Part shown: positions 32,100-41,679 of the stretch, one piece after another
Layout of the letters: each line of letters opens with the position of its first letter
Position numbering within the stretch: the stretch's first letter is position 1
From: Salmonella enterica subsp. arizonae
GTDB taxonomy: Bacteria; Pseudomonadota; Gammaproteobacteria; Enterobacterales; Enterobacteriaceae
DNA: 64,000 bases
Direction: 5' to 3'
Assembly: GCF_008692845.1 (NCBI RefSeq)
Contig: NZ_VXJW01000006.1
Location: forward strand, 62,001 to 126,000
Position numbers and translations under genes: made by a program
Notes under the pieces: generated by a model
The model's database searches: none
What the model was told of the DNA's origin: nothing
Seen by the model: the letters and a program-made list of their open reading frames with translations, nothing else

Positions 32100-33644
32100 T
32101 TATTCCACGATGAACAGCGGCTTACCAGTCATCTCTTGCGGGATTTCCATCCCCATTAGCGACAGCATGGTAGGCGCAATGTCTGAAAGTTTGCCGCCTT
32201 CGATCGCCTTCACGTTTTTCTCGCCGACATAAATCAGCGGCACCGGCAGGTTAGTATGGGCGGTATGCGCCTGACCGGTCGCCGGATCTCGCATCTGCTC
32301 CGCGTTGCCGTGGTCCGCGGTAATCAGCAGTTGTCCACCAACGGACTCAACCGCTTTTGTTACCTGGTCAATGCAGTTATCCAACGCTTCCACCGCTTTG
32401 ATGGCGGCTTCCATCACGCCGGTATGACCGACCATATCGCCGTTTGGATAGTTACAAATGATGGTGTCGTACTTACCGCTTTCGATCGCCGCGACCAATT
32501 TTTCAGTCAATTCTGCAGAGCTCATTTCCGGTTGCAGGTCATAAGTGGCCACTTTCGGTGAGTTGATCAGAATGCGCTCTTCGCCAGCAAACGGTTCTTC
32601 TACGCCGCCGTTAAAGAAAAAGGTTACGTGCGCATATTTTTCCGTTTCGGAAATACGCAGTTGGGTTTTATCGTTTTTCGCCATCCACTCGCCGAACGTG
32701 TTCGCCAAAGAAGCGGGCGGGTAAGCTACGACGGTTTTGATATCGGCGGCGTATTCGGTCAGCATCACGAAGTTCAGATTAACCACTTTCTTACGCGCAA
32801 AGCCGTCGAAATCAGCGTTAACGAAAGCGCGGGTAATTTCGCGCGCGCGGTCAGCGCGGAAGTTCATGAAAATCAGCGTGTCGCCGTCCTCCATCGCCGC
32901 ATCGGCCTGACCTTCGGCGCGGATAACGGTCGCTTTGACAAACTCATCGTTTTCATCACGCGCGTAAGCGGCCTGCAGGCCAGCCACAGCGGTATCCGCC
33001 TGGAATTCGCCCTGGGCCAGGGTCATCAGATCATACGCTTTTTCCACGCGATCCCAACGGTTGTCGCGGTCCATAGCGTAGTAACGACCGACGATAGACG
33101 CCACGCGGCCTTTGCCCAGCGCGGCGAATTTGTCTTCGAATTTTTTCAGCGAGGCTTCAGCGCTGCGCGGCGGCGTGTCGCGACCGTCGAGGAAGGCGTG
33201 CAGATAGATTTTTTCTGCGCCGCGCTCTGCGGCCAGTTCCACCATCGCCATAATGTGATCTTCGTGGCTGTGGACGCCGCCCGCGGACAGCAGACCCATA
33301 ATATGAACCGCTTTACCGGCGTTTTTCGCCTGGTCTACCGCATTGGTCAGGACTGGGTTAGCAAAGAAAGTACGTTCTTTAATTTCAACGTCCAGACGCG
33401 TCAGGTCCTGATAAACGATGCGGCCCGCGCCCAGGTTGACGTGACCCACTTCGGAGTTGCCCATCTGGCGGTCAGGCAGACCCACTTCCAGACCGGATGC
33501 GTCGATCAGGGTATGCGGACGTTTTGCCCACAGAGCATCCATCACTGGGGTTTTGGCGTTTAAGATAGCGTTATCCTGCTGTTCTTCACGGTAGCCGTAG
33601 CCATCCAGAATCACCAGTACCATAGGTTTTTTAGAAACCGACAT
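32100..33644 (-). CDS. gpmI: 2,3-bisphosphoglycerate-independent phosphoglycerate mutase
   Basis: 514 residues from [18 protein letters not shown]; a longer frame to 33671 lacks homology. Manganese-dependent enzyme of glycolysis, alkaline phosphatase superfamily. LDGYG gives the first metal Asp, [16 protein letters not shown] the phosphoserine nucleophile near residue 62, and the C-terminal [11 protein letters not shown] the second metal site. First gene of the gpmI-envC-yibQ set. Confidence 0.96.
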   Translation of the reverse strand: MSVSKKPMVLVILDGYGYREEQQDNAILNAKTPVMDALWAKRPHTLIDASGLEVGLPDRQMGNSEVGHVNLGAGRIVYQDLTRLDVEIKERTFFANPVLTNAVDQAKNAGKAVHIMGLLSAGGVHSHEDHIMAMVELAAERGAEKIYLHAFLDGRDTPPRSAEASLKKFEDKFAALGKGRVASIVGRYYAMDRDNRWDRVEKAYDLMTLAQGEFQADTAVAGLQAAYARDENDEFVKATVIRAEGQADAAMEDGDTLIFMNFRADRAREITRAFVNADFDGFARKKVVNLNFVMLTEYAADIKTVVAYPPASLANTFGEWMAKNDKTQLRISETEKYAHVTFFFNGGVEEPFAGEERILINSPKVATYDLQPEMSSAELTEKLVAAIESGKYDTIICNYPNGDMVGHTGVMEAAIKAVEALDNCIDQVTKAVESVGGQLLITADHGNAEQMRDPATGQAHTAHTNLPVPLIYVGEKNVKAIEGGKLSDIAPTMLSLMGMEIPQEMTGKPLFIVE

Positions 33645-33891
33645 TGCGACAACCTCATACTCAATAGACAAAATAATTGCGTAATTTTACTACAGCTGAA
33701 TCGATAAAATAGCCTCAGAAGATCAAAGAAAGAGATCGCGCTGGCGTGAGAAGGCAAGTAATAGCGTGATTTTTTTTCGTAGCGCCCCGCAAAAATGCAT
33801 TCCAGTGCACGCTCTGGCTGTATTTGCGCCACTGCGCAGGTATACTCCTTTCCTGGTTTTTTAATCACTACGTCGGGAGTTGTTACCCCCC

Positions 33892-34323
33892 ATGCAAGAA
33901 ATTATGCAATTTGTTGGCCGTCATCCCATACTGAGTATCGCCTGGATTGCGTTACTGGTGGCGGTTTTATTTACCACGTTCAAAGGTCTGACTTCAAAAG
34001 TTAAGGTGATTACACGCGGCGAAGCCACGCGCCTTATCAATAAAGAGGACGCCGTTGTTGTGGATTTACGTCAACGTGATGATTTCCGTAAGGGCCATAT
34101 CGCTGGCGCGACCAATTTGCTGCCGAGCGAAATCAAAGCCAACAATGTTGGCGAACTGGAAAAGCACAAAGACAAGCCGATTATCGTGGTCGACGGTTCT
34201 GGTATGCAGTGCCAGGAATCCGCTAACGCGCTGACAAAAGCCGGCTTTGAAAAGGTCTTTGTGTTGAAAGAAGGCGTAGCAGGCTGGAGCGGCGAGAATC
34301 TGCCTCTGGTGCGCGGTAAGTGA
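33892..34323 (+). CDS. yibN: membrane-anchored rhodanese-like protein YibN
   Basis: 143 residues from [19 protein letters not shown] (the frame opens four codons earlier). One N-terminal membrane anchor (about 11-30) is followed by a single rhodanese domain with [18 protein letters not shown], and the active loop [10 protein letters not shown] holding the candidate catalytic Cys near 110. It precedes grxC and secB; sulfur-transfer substrate unknown. Confidence 0.92.
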   Translation: MQEIMQFVGRHPILSIAWIALLVAVLFTTFKGLTSKVKVITRGEATRLINKEDAVVVDLRQRDDFRKGHIAGATNLLPSEIKANNVGELEKHKDKPIIVVDGSGMQCQESANALTKAGFEKVFVLKEGVAGWSGENLPLVRGK

Positions 34324-34408
34324 TCACCCGTCGTTTTCATGACGCAAGGGGAATGACTTGCCCTTGCTTCGACATGAAATCCATCGGGTAAAAAACAGGA
34401 GCGAAGTC

Positions 34409-34660
34409 ATGGCCAATATTGAAATCTACACCAAAGCAACCTGCCCGTTTTGCCATCGCGCAAAGGCGCTGTTAAACAGCAAGGGCGTGAGTTTCCAGGA
34501 AATTGCGATTGACGGCGACGCCGTGAAGCGTGAAGAGATGATCAAACGTAGTGGCCGAACGACGGTTCCGCAAATTTTTATTGATGCACAGCACATTGGC
34601 GGTTGTGACGACTTGTATGCGCTGGATGCGCGTGGTGGACTGGATCCGCTGTTGCGTTAA
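34409..34660 (+). CDS. grxC: glutaredoxin 3
   Basis: 83 residues from MANIEIYTKATCPFCHRAK behind GGAGCGAAG; upstream in-frame codons lack homology. Dithiol glutaredoxin with active site CPFC at residues 11-14, the cis-Pro TVPQIFI loop and the glutathione-binding GGCDDLY near residue 65. It reduces disulfides and glutathione mixed disulfides in the cytoplasm. Confidence 0.97.
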   Translation: MANIEIYTKATCPFCHRAKALLNSKGVSFQEIAIDGDAVKREEMIKRSGRTTVPQIFIDAQHIGGCDDLYALDARGGLDPLLR

Positions 34661-34703
34661 GGCGTACTCAAGTATTTAAGGACAACACTAAAGGGTTTTA
34701 CAC

Positions 34704-35171
34704 ATGTCAGAACAAAATAACACTGAAATGGCTTTCCAGATCCAACGTATCTATACCAAGGATGTTTCTTTCGAAGCGCCAAACGCACCGCATGTTTTCC
34801 AGAAAGATTGGCAGCCAGAGGTTAAACTGGATCTTGATACGGCATCTTCCCAACTGGCGGATGACGTTTATGAAGTTGTGCTGCGTGTTACCGTAACGGC
34901 TTCCCTGGGGGAAGAAACCGCGTTCCTGTGCGAAGTTCAGCAGGCCGGTATTTTCTCCATCAGCGGTATTGAAGGTACTCAGATGGCGCATTGCCTGGGC
35001 GCATACTGCCCGAACATTCTGTTCCCGTATGCTCGCGAGTGCATCACCAGCCTGGTTTCACGCGGTACGTTCCCGCAACTGAACCTTGCGCCGGTCAATT
35101 TTGATGCGCTGTTCATGAACTATTTGCAGCAGCAGGCTGGCGAAGGTACTGAAGAACATCAGGATGCCTGA
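34704..35171 (+). CDS. secB: protein-export chaperone SecB
   Basis: 155 residues, matching E. coli SecB from [20 protein letters not shown] to the acidic C-terminus. The homotetramer keeps preproteins unfolded and hands them to Sec[18 protein letters not shown] and [13 protein letters not shown] are conserved family stretches. Its TGA overlaps the gpsA ATG by one base, so the pair is coupled. Confidence 0.98.
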
Positions 35172-36190
35172 TGAACCAAAGTAATGCGTCAATGACAGTC
35201 ATCGGTGCCGGCTCGTACGGCACCGCTCTCGCCATCACTCTGGCGAGAAACGGCCACCAGGTTGTCCTGTGGGGCCACGACCCAAAACATATCGCGACCC
35301 TGGAGCACGATCGCTGCAACGTCGCGTTCCTTCCCGATGTGCCTTTTCCCGATACGTTACACCTGGAAAGCGACTTAGCAACCGCGCTGGCGGCCAGTCG
35401 TAACATTCTGGTGGTGGTGCCAAGCCATGTTTTCAGCGACGTGCTGCGGCAGATTAAACCGCTGATGCGTCCGGATGCGCGTCTGGTATGGGCGACCAAA
35501 GGCCTGGAAGCGGAAACGGGGCGCCTGTTGCAGGATGTCGCTCGCGAGGCGTTAGGCGATCAAATCCCGCTGGCGGTGATTTCCGGTCCGACGTTCGCTA
35601 AAGAGCTGGCGGCGGGTTTGCCGACGGCAATCTCGCTGGCCTCAACCGATGAGACCTTTGCCGACGATCTCCAGCAACTGTTGCACTGCGGAAAAAGTTT
35701 TCGCGTCTATATCAATGCGGATTTTATCGGCGTGCAGCTGGGCGGCGCGGTGAAAAACGTGATTGCGATTGGCGCGGGGATGTCTGACGGCATCGGCTTC
35801 GGCGCGAACGCCCGCACGGCGCTAATCACGCGTGGACTGACCGAAATGTCGCGGCTTGGCGCAGCGCTTGGCGCCGATCCCGCCACCTTTATGGGGATGG
35901 CGGGCTTAGGCGATCTGGTGCTGACCTGTACCGACAACCAGTCGCGCAACCGCCGCTTTGGCATGATGCTTGGCCAGGGCATGGACGTTAAAGGCGCGCA
36001 GGATAAGATTGGCCAGGTGGTCGAAGGCTATCGCAATACGAAAGAAGTTCGTGAATTGGCGCACCGTTTTGGTGTTGAAATGCCAATAACCGAGGAAATT
36101 TATCAAGTATTGTATTGCGGAAAAAACGCGCGCGAGGCAGCATTAACGTTATTAGGTCGCGCCCGCAAGGAAGAGCTGAGTCGCCACTAG
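35171..36190 (+). CDS. gpsA: glycerol-3-phosphate dehydrogenase [NAD(P)+]
   Basis: 339 residues. It reduces dihydroxyacetone phosphate to sn-glycerol 3-phosphate for phospholipid synthesis. The nucleotide motif is [13 protein letters not shown] near residue 12. The catalytic Lys lies in [13 protein letters not shown] near residue 195, and [20 protein letters not shown] follows near 243. Translation is coupled to secB by the one-base overlap. Confidence 0.97.
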
Positions 36191-36211
36191 CCGTAAGGAA
36201 CTGTTCGCATA

Positions 36212-36250
36212 AACGACCCAACCCGCACAGAACGGGTTGGTCGTTTTCTG
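36212..36250 (+). terminator. hairpin between gpsA and cysE
   Basis: AACGACCCAACCCG (36212-36225) can pair, with one bulge, with CGGGTTGGTCGTT (36233-36245), and TTT follows. cysE begins 18 bases on, so this is probably a partial terminator that lets some gpsA transcripts continue into cysE. Confidence 0.7.
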
Positions 36251-36267
36251 CCCGTCTGGAGTAAGCC

Positions 36268-37089
36268 ATGCCGTGTGAAGAACTGGAAATCGTCTGGAAG
36301 AATATTAAAGCTGAAGCCCGCGCTTTAGCTGACTGTGAGCCTATGTTGGCCAGTTTTTATCACGCCACGCTACTCAAGCATGAAAATCTGGGCAGTGCGC
36401 TGAGCTATATGCTGGCAAATAAACTGGCTTCGCCCATCATGCCCGCTATCGCTATCCGTGAAGTGGTTGAAGAAGCCTATGCCGCCGACCCGGAAATGAT
36501 CGCGTCGGCAGCCTGCGATATTCAGGCAGTGCGCACTCGCGATCCGGCGGTGGATAAATACTCCACGCCGCTGTTATATCTGAAAGGCTTTCATGCGCTA
36601 CAGGCCTATCGCATCGGCCACTGGCTGTGGAATAAAGGTCGCCGCGCGCTGGCTATCTTCCTGCAAAATCAGATTTCGGTCTCGTTTCAGGTGGATATTC
36701 ACCCGGCAGCGAAAATTGGCCGCGGGATTATGCTCGACCATGCCACCGGTATTGTGGTGGGGGAGACGGCGGTTATTGAGGATGATGTGTCGATCCTGCA
36801 ATCCGTCACCCTGGGCGGTACCGGGAAAACCAGCGGCGATCGCCATCCTAAAATCCGCGAAGGCGTGATGATTGGCGCCGGCGCGAAAATTCTCGGCAAT
36901 ATCGAGGTGGGGCGCGGCGCGAAAATTGGCGCAGGTTCCGTTGTTTTACAGCCTGTCCCGCCGCACACTACCGCCGCAGGCGTTCCGGCGCGTATTGTCG
37001 GCAAGCCGGGCAGCGATAAGCCGTCGATGGATATGGACCAGCATTTCAACGGGATACACCATACGTTTGAGTATGGCGACGGCATCTGA
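36268..37089 (+). CDS. cysE: serine acetyltransferase
   Basis: 273 residues. It acetylates serine with acetyl-CoA, the committed step to cysteine, and is feedback-inhibited by cysteine. The N-terminal helical domain is followed by a left-handed beta-helix of hexapeptide repeats (about 140-245) with LDHATGIVVGETAVIEDDVS carrying the catalytic Asp-His region. The C-terminal tail (DQHFNGIHHTFEYGDGI) binds and inhibits O-acetylserine sulfhydrylase in the cysteine synthase complex. Confidence 0.97.
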   Translation: MPCEELEIVWKNIKAEARALADCEPMLASFYHATLLKHENLGSALSYMLANKLASPIMPAIAIREVVEEAYAADPEMIASAACDIQAVRTRDPAVDKYSTPLLYLKGFHALQAYRIGHWLWNKGRRALAIFLQNQISVSFQVDIHPAAKIGRGIMLDHATGIVVGETAVIEDDVSILQSVTLGGTGKTSGDRHPKIREGVMIGAGAKILGNIEVGRGAKIGAGSVVLQPVPPHTTAAGVPARIVGKPGSDKPSMDMDQHFNGIHHTFEYGDGI

Positions 37090-37104
37090 ATTGCGCGGTA
37101 CAAC

Positions 37105-37145
37105 TAAAAAACGCTGTTCCGATGGAGTGCAATCCCGGAACAGCG
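37105..37145 (-). terminator. terminator of the talarate/galactarate operon
   Basis: CGCTGTTCCG (37112-37121) pairs with CGGAACAGCG (37136-37145). Read on the minus strand, the stem is followed by a run of six T. It sits between the MFS gene and convergent cysE. Confidence 0.85.
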
Positions 37146-37171
37146 GAGCGAAGAATTCGCAATGTGGACAA

Positions 37172-38482
37172 TCAGGCTGCGGATGATGTCAGCGTGATGC
37201 GATCCAGCGGGCCGACGATAAACAGATATGAAATGAGACCAATAAGTCCCATCGAGCCAACGTATAAAATGGCAAAGTCGAACGACTGAGTATTGGCAAG
37301 AATCACGCCGATGACCAGCGGCGTAACGATGCTTGCCATATTGCCGCACATGTTAAATACGCCGCCGGCAATACCCAGAACTTCCTTCGGCGAGGTGTCG
37401 CTGAGTACGCACCAGCCCAGGTTACCAAACCCTTTGGCAAAAAAGGCCAGACTCATCGCCGCAATGACCACAAATTCTGAAGAGGTGTAGTTGGCGATCA
37501 CTATTACGCAAGAGAGCAACATACCGCAGATAACAGGCAGTTTCCGCGCGATGGTAAGGCTATAGCCGCGTTTGAGCAGCCAGTCGGAGAACACGCCGCC
37601 GAGCAGGCCGCCAATAAAACCGGCAATGGCTGGAATACTGGCCACAAAACCGACTTTCAGAATCGACATGCCTTTCGCCTGGTACAGGTAGGTCGGGAAC
37701 CAGGTCAGGAAGAACCAGGTGATAGAGGTGACGCAGAATTGCCCGATGTAAACACCGATCATCATCCGGTTAACACAGACGGTTTTAATCTGCGCGAACG
37801 TTATTTTCTGCGGCTCCTTTTTACAGCCCAGAGAGGGCTTGCCACCACCGCTACGAATATAGTCAATTTCCGCTTGATTAACTTTTGGGTGGTGCATCGG
37901 ATCTTTGACTTTCATTAACCAGAATATACCGAGCATCACACCAATAGCGCCAATATAATAGAAGACAAAATGCCAGCTTAAATTATGCAGAATGATCGTC
38001 ATTAGCGGGGTGATAATGCCCAGAGAGATATATTGCGCAGCCTGATAAACTGAAGTAACGAAACCTCGTTCATTATTGGGAAACCATTGTACGCTTAAAC
38101 GACTGTTCGCCGGAAAGGCAGGTGCTTCAATCGCGCCCATCAGCAGACGTAGAATAACCAGTACAATTAATGGGCTGCCATACAGATAGATCGTTCCCTG
38201 AAACATGGTTACTAACGACCAGCCAATCAATGCGCAACCGTAAACCAGTCGTGAACCGTAGCGGTCTAATAGCCAACCGCCGGGTAGTTGCATAATGACA
38301 TAGGCAATACCAAATGAGGAGAAGGCCAGGCCCATTGCTTCCGGATCAAAACCTAATTCTTTACTCATTATTGGGGCAACTACGGATAGAGTTGCGCGAT
38401 CCGCATAATTAAATACGGTAGCAAGAAATAAAAATATAAGAATGGTATGACGCACTTTTGTGCGCTTTATTATTGTGTTCAT
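37172..38482 (-). CDS. MFS transporter, sugar-acid (ACS) family
   Basis: 436 residues, twelve predicted membrane segments in two halves. It belongs to the anion:cation symporter group that includes GudP, GarP and ExuT: FNYADRATLSVVAP near residue 25, GWLLDRYGSRLVYG in the first cytoplasmic loop and RLLMGAIEAPAFPANSR near 113 are family features. It is downstream of the dehydratase gene by 73 bases on the same strand, so its likely substrate is talarate, galactarate or a related aldarate. The specificity is inferred. Confidence 0.88.
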   Translation of the reverse strand: MNTIIKRTKVRHTILIFLFLATVFNYADRATLSVVAPIMSKELGFDPEAMGLAFSSFGIAYVIMQLPGGWLLDRYGSRLVYGCALIGWSLVTMFQGTIYLYGSPLIVLVILRLLMGAIEAPAFPANSRLSVQWFPNNERGFVTSVYQAAQYISLGIITPLMTIILHNLSWHFVFYYIGAIGVMLGIFWLMKVKDPMHHPKVNQAEIDYIRSGGGKPSLGCKKEPQKITFAQIKTVCVNRMMIGVYIGQFCVTSITWFFLTWFPTYLYQAKGMSILKVGFVASIPAIAGFIGGLLGGVFSDWLLKRGYSLTIARKLPVICGMLLSCVIVIANYTSSEFVVIAAMSLAFFAKGFGNLGWCVLSDTSPKEVLGIAGGVFNMCGNMASIVTPLVIGVILANTQSFDFAILYVGSMGLIGLISYLFIVGPLDRITLTSSAA

Positions 38483-38555
38483 TATCTACTCCTCAGATAA
38501 GGGCAGAATGCATCCTGTAAGGTAAGAGAGGCGGGACGGATTCCCGCCAGTCGGG

Positions 38556-39752
38556 TTAAGGGCGTTTGCCAAATTCACATGTTAATTGTGTCCAGCTGCG
38601 CGCTTGTTCACTGAGCGTGAAACCCAGACCATGACGATCGGAAATCCACATGCGGCCATCGCGCAGCTCAAGTTGCTCGTTGAATAATGGGTTCAGCCAC
38701 TCGAAATGTTCCAGCCACGGCTCCAGGGGATACGCTGCGGAAAGGTGCAGGTGTACTTCCATCGCAAAGTGCGGCGCCAGCTTACGCCCGTGTTTCGCCG
38801 CCAGATCCATAATCTTCAGGAACGGAGAGATACCGCCGACACGCGGCGCATCTGGCTGAACGAAATCGCTGGCATTGCCCAGAATCAACTGCTCGTGTTC
38901 CCGGAAACTGGTCAGCATTTCCCCGGTGGCGATAGGCGTATCCAGCGCGGCAGCAAGCTGGGCGTGGCCTTCGATGTCGTAAGCATCTAATGGTTCTTCA
39001 ATCCAGATAAGATTGAACTGTTCCATTTTACGCCCCATGCGGATAGCCGTTTCGCGATCCCACTGCTGGTTAGCGTCAACCATTAACGGGAACTCATCCC
39101 CAAGCGCTTCACGTACTGCGGTTAAGCGGCGAATATCCTCAGCGCAGTTGGGTTGTCCGACTTTCAACTTAATACCGCCAATGCCATTTTCGCGGGAAAT
39201 CACCACATTTTTCAGCACTTGATCGAGCGGTGTATGCAAGAACCCCCCTGAGGTGTTGTAACACTGAACGGAGTCGCGGTGCGCGCCCAACAGTTTTGCC
39301 AGTGGCAGACCGGCACGTTTAGCCTTCATATCCCATAAGGCGATATCGATAGGGGAGATAGCCTGTACCGCCATCCCGCTACGCCCCACCGAGGCTCCGG
39401 CCCACAGCAGCTTAGTGTATATTTTGTCGATATCATTGGGATCTTCGCCCAGTAGATTATCGGCTATCTCTTTGGCGTGAGCATAAATACCCTGGCCGCC
39501 AGCACGTTTGGAGTAGCTAAAACCAACGCCCTCAAAGCCATCGCGACTGCGGATTTCGGCAATGATGATTGCCACTTCGGTCAAAGGTTTCTGGCGACCG
39601 GTCAGTACCTTCGCGTCACTCACTGGCGTCGCCAGCGGTAGAAAAGCCAGTGATAGCTTCACCCATTCGATACGATCGCCGGTTTCTGCCGCGGTTCTGG
39701 TATTCGCCGCTTTTGCATACGTTACGGCGTCGGAATTCGTGCTTAAAGCCAT
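38556..39752 (-). CDS. L-talarate/galactarate dehydratase (enolase superfamily)
   Basis: 398 residues from MALSTNSDAVTYAKAANT behind CAGGAGA; the frame opens 64 codons earlier without homology. Mandelate-racemase subgroup: catalytic K-x-K in IKLKVG near residue 195, metal ligands in MVDANQQW, WIEEPLD and IATGEML, and the His base in LAPHFAMEVHLH near 328. It appears to be the counterpart of Salmonella STM3697, shown to dehydrate L-talarate and galactarate. Operon with the MFS transporter; operators lie just upstream. Confidence 0.92.
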   Translation of the reverse strand: MALSTNSDAVTYAKAANTRTAAETGDRIEWVKLSLAFLPLATPVSDAKVLTGRQKPLTEVAIIIAEIRSRDGFEGVGFSYSKRAGGQGIYAHAKEIADNLLGEDPNDIDKIYTKLLWAGASVGRSGMAVQAISPIDIALWDMKAKRAGLPLAKLLGAHRDSVQCYNTSGGFLHTPLDQVLKNVVISRENGIGGIKLKVGQPNCAEDIRRLTAVREALGDEFPLMVDANQQWDRETAIRMGRKMEQFNLIWIEEPLDAYDIEGHAQLAAALDTPIATGEMLTSFREHEQLILGNASDFVQPDAPRVGGISPFLKIMDLAAKHGRKLAPHFAMEVHLHLSAAYPLEPWLEHFEWLNPLFNEQLELRDGRMWISDRHGLGFTLSEQARSWTQLTCEFGKRP

Positions 39753-39771
39753 TTTTTTCTCCTGATAATCA

Positions 39772-39795
39772 CAAAATGATTGCGCTAACATTTTT
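39772..39795. promoter_or_regulatory. candidate operator O1 for the LacI-type regulator
   Basis: CAAAATGATT-GCGC-TAACATTTTT, a near-palindrome with a central GCGC, 20 bases from the dehydratase start. It shares its half-sites with O2 at 39925. LacI-family operators have this shape. Inference from symmetry and the second copy. Confidence 0.65.
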
Positions 39796-39885
39796 ATTAT
39801 TAAGCGAGCGCAGGATCCAGAAAGTTGATGTTGATTTGAACATTTGATCACATATGTCGTATAAAAAGCAGGATTTATTGCAAAA

Positions 39886-39899
39886 TGGATCACGATCCA
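39886..39899. promoter_or_regulatory. inverted repeat in the talarate regulatory region
   Basis: TGGATC-AC-GATCCA is an exact six-base inverted repeat with a two-base centre, between the two LacI-type operators. It could be an additional regulator site; no match to a known consensus was recognised. Confidence 0.3.
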
Positions 39900-39924
39900 A
39901 AAATATCTGGGGAAATGCATAATA

Positions 39925-39948
39925 CAAAATGATGGCGCTATCATTTTG
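39925..39948. promoter_or_regulatory. candidate operator O2 for the LacI-type regulator
   Basis: CAAAATGATG-GCGC-TATCATTTTG, symmetric outside two positions. Its centre is 153 bases from O1, a distance that allows looping, and it lies 70 bases ahead of the regulator gene, where autoregulation would act. Confidence 0.68.
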
Positions 39949-40018
39949 TAATGACTGAGCTTGATAAGCTACTGTATTTACGGCCTTTCCTGATGCGAAG
40001 CTGGCAATAGCCGCAGGC

Positions 40019-41074
40019 ATGATGAATAATGCGCGGATAAATCAGCCAATCTTTGCAGGGGCATCAGACGTGAAGAGAACCAAATCACCTCGTGCGCCGA
40101 CGCTGGAAGATGTAGCACGTAGCGCCGGGCTGTCTCCGATGACAGTCAGCCGGGCATTGAATTCGCCACAACTGGTTCGCCCCAAAACGGTTGAGAAAGT
40201 CATGCAGGCGGTTCGCGTCACAGGCTACATACCCAACGCGTTAGCCGGTGGTCTGGCGTCGCGACGGAGTAAATTAATCGCTGTCGTCGTGCCGCAAATT
40301 AACAACAACATGTTTGTCGATACCATCCAGTCGCTGAGCGATGAACTGGCCCGACGCGGATATCACATATTGCTGTGCGTGGCGGGATATACCGAACAAA
40401 CGGAAGCGGAGTTGGTGGCGACACTGCTTTCCCGCCGCCCCGATGGCGTGGTGCTTACCGGGATCCATCACACGATAGAACTGAAAAAGGTCATCCTGAA
40501 CGCGGCTATTCCGGTGGTGGAAATTTGGGACTTAACGCCCACGCCGCTTGATATGCTGGTCGGTTTTTCCCATGAAAAAGTCGGGCAGGCGACGGGGGAG
40601 TATCTTCTGAGTAAGGGCTATCGTCGTCCCGGCTTGTTGTGGACTGCCGATCGCCGAGCCGCGCAACGTAAGCAGGGGTTATGTAGTGTTCTTCAACGCC
40701 ACGCTATTCATGCCGTACCGCAGGTAGATGTCCCCCTTCCGGCATCGCTTTCGCTGGGGCGCAGCGGTTTAAGCCAGCTTTTTGACGAAGGGACGTTTGA
40801 TGTCATTGTTTGCAGTTCTGATACCCTGGCACAGGGGGCGATGATGGAGGCGGAAAGCCGTGGTTTGCGCATCCCGCATGATTTAGCGGTTATTGGTTTT
40901 GGCGACCTTGATTTTGCCGCCAGCAATCGACCGTCAATTACTACCGTAAGCGTTGACAGACGCGCCATTGGCCAGCGCGCCGCTACGTTGTTGGCCGATC
41001 GTATTGAACAGAAACCGTGCGCAGAAGCTATTGTGGATATTGGTTTTCATTTGATTGAGCGAGAGTCCGCATAA
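40019..41074 (+). CDS. LacI-family regulator of the talarate/galactarate operon
   Basis: 351 residues. The N-terminal LacI helix-turn-helix is in PTLEDVARSAGLSPMTVSRALNSP (about 27-50), with the hinge helix NALAGGLASRRS near 76. A periplasmic-binding-like effector domain of the GntR type follows. Divergent from the dehydratase gene across a 266-base region with two matching operators; it corresponds in position to LT2 STM3696. Effector presumably an aldarate; inferred. Confidence 0.88.
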   Translation: MMNNARINQPIFAGASDVKRTKSPRAPTLEDVARSAGLSPMTVSRALNSPQLVRPKTVEKVMQAVRVTGYIPNALAGGLASRRSKLIAVVVPQINNNMFVDTIQSLSDELARRGYHILLCVAGYTEQTEAELVATLLSRRPDGVVLTGIHHTIELKKVILNAAIPVVEIWDLTPTPLDMLVGFSHEKVGQATGEYLLSKGYRRPGLLWTADRRAAQRKQGLCSVLQRHAIHAVPQVDVPLPASLSLGRSGLSQLFDEGTFDVIVCSSDTLAQGAMMEAESRGLRIPHDLAVIGFGDLDFAASNRPSITTVSVDRRAIGQRAATLLADRIEQKPCAEAIVDIGFHLIERESA

Positions 41075-41102
41075 ACGGGAACATGCCATCGGGATCGGCC
41101 AG

Positions 41103-41131
41103 GCCGGAGCAGGCGTTAGCCGCCATCCGGC
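41103..41131. repeat. REP-type palindrome
   Basis: GCCGGA at 41103-41108 and TCCGGC at 41126-41131 flank AGGCGTTAGCCGCC, the loop-side of a standard Salmonella REP unit. It lies between convergent genes (the LacI-type regulator and trmL). Confidence 0.75.
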
Positions 41132-41141
41132 ATTGAATATA

Positions 41142-41615
41142 TTACGACCGCAATACCGCGCCGGAGTATCCTAACTGGCGCCACGCTTCATACACCACCA
41201 CCGACACCGCATTCGACAGGTTCATGCTACGGCTATCCGGCATCATCGGAATGCGAATCTTCTGCTCTTTAGGCAACGCATCGAGAATGCTGGCGGGCAG
41301 GCCGCGCGTTTCCGGGCCAAACATCAAATAATCGCCATCATGATAGCTTACGGCGCTATGGGCGGGCGTACCCTTTGTCGTCAACGCAAACAGGCGCTGC
41401 GGATTTTCGGCGGCGATAAAGGCGGCATAATCGTGATGGCGCTGAACCGCGGCGAATTCGTGATAGTCCAGCCCTGCGCGGCGTAAGCGCTTATCATCCC
41501 AGGTAAACCCCATCGGTTCGATGATATGCAGACGAAAGCCGGTATTGGCGCAAAGACGGATGATGTTGCCGGTATTCGGCGGGATTTCTGGTTCGAAGAG
41601 TACGATGTTAAGCAT
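41142..41615 (-). CDS. trmL: tRNA (cytidine/uridine-2'-O-)-methyltransferase TrmL
   Basis: 157 residues, SPOUT/TrmH superfamily. It methylates the wobble nucleotide of two leucine tRNAs. Motif 1 is in [15 protein letters not shown] near residue 12. The knotted C-terminal motifs are [15 protein letters not shown] and [27 protein letters not shown]. Formerly yibK. Confidence 0.96.
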   Translation of the reverse strand: MLNIVLFEPEIPPNTGNIIRLCANTGFRLHIIEPMGFTWDDKRLRRAGLDYHEFAAVQRHHDYAAFIAAENPQRLFALTTKGTPAHSAVSYHDGDYLMFGPETRGLPASILDALPKEQKIRIPMMPDSRSMNLSNAVSVVVYEAWRQLGYSGAVLRS

Positions 41616-41618
41616 GAT

Positions 41619-41640
41619 GCCCCCTTAAATGCGGGGGGCA
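41619..41640 (-). terminator. hairpin downstream of lldD
   Basis: TGCCCCC (41619-41625) pairs with GGGGGCA (41634-41640) around a short AT loop, in the 64-base gap between lldD and trmL. No strong T run, so termination strength is uncertain. Confidence 0.45.
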
Positions 41641-41679
41641 GAATAGCAGAAATTTAGCGGGCTCTCACGCGCCAGGCGT

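Noticed and set aside
32628-33563. 311-codon plus-strand reading frame
   Set aside because: Antisense to gpmI, with no recognisable domain and no ribosome-binding site.
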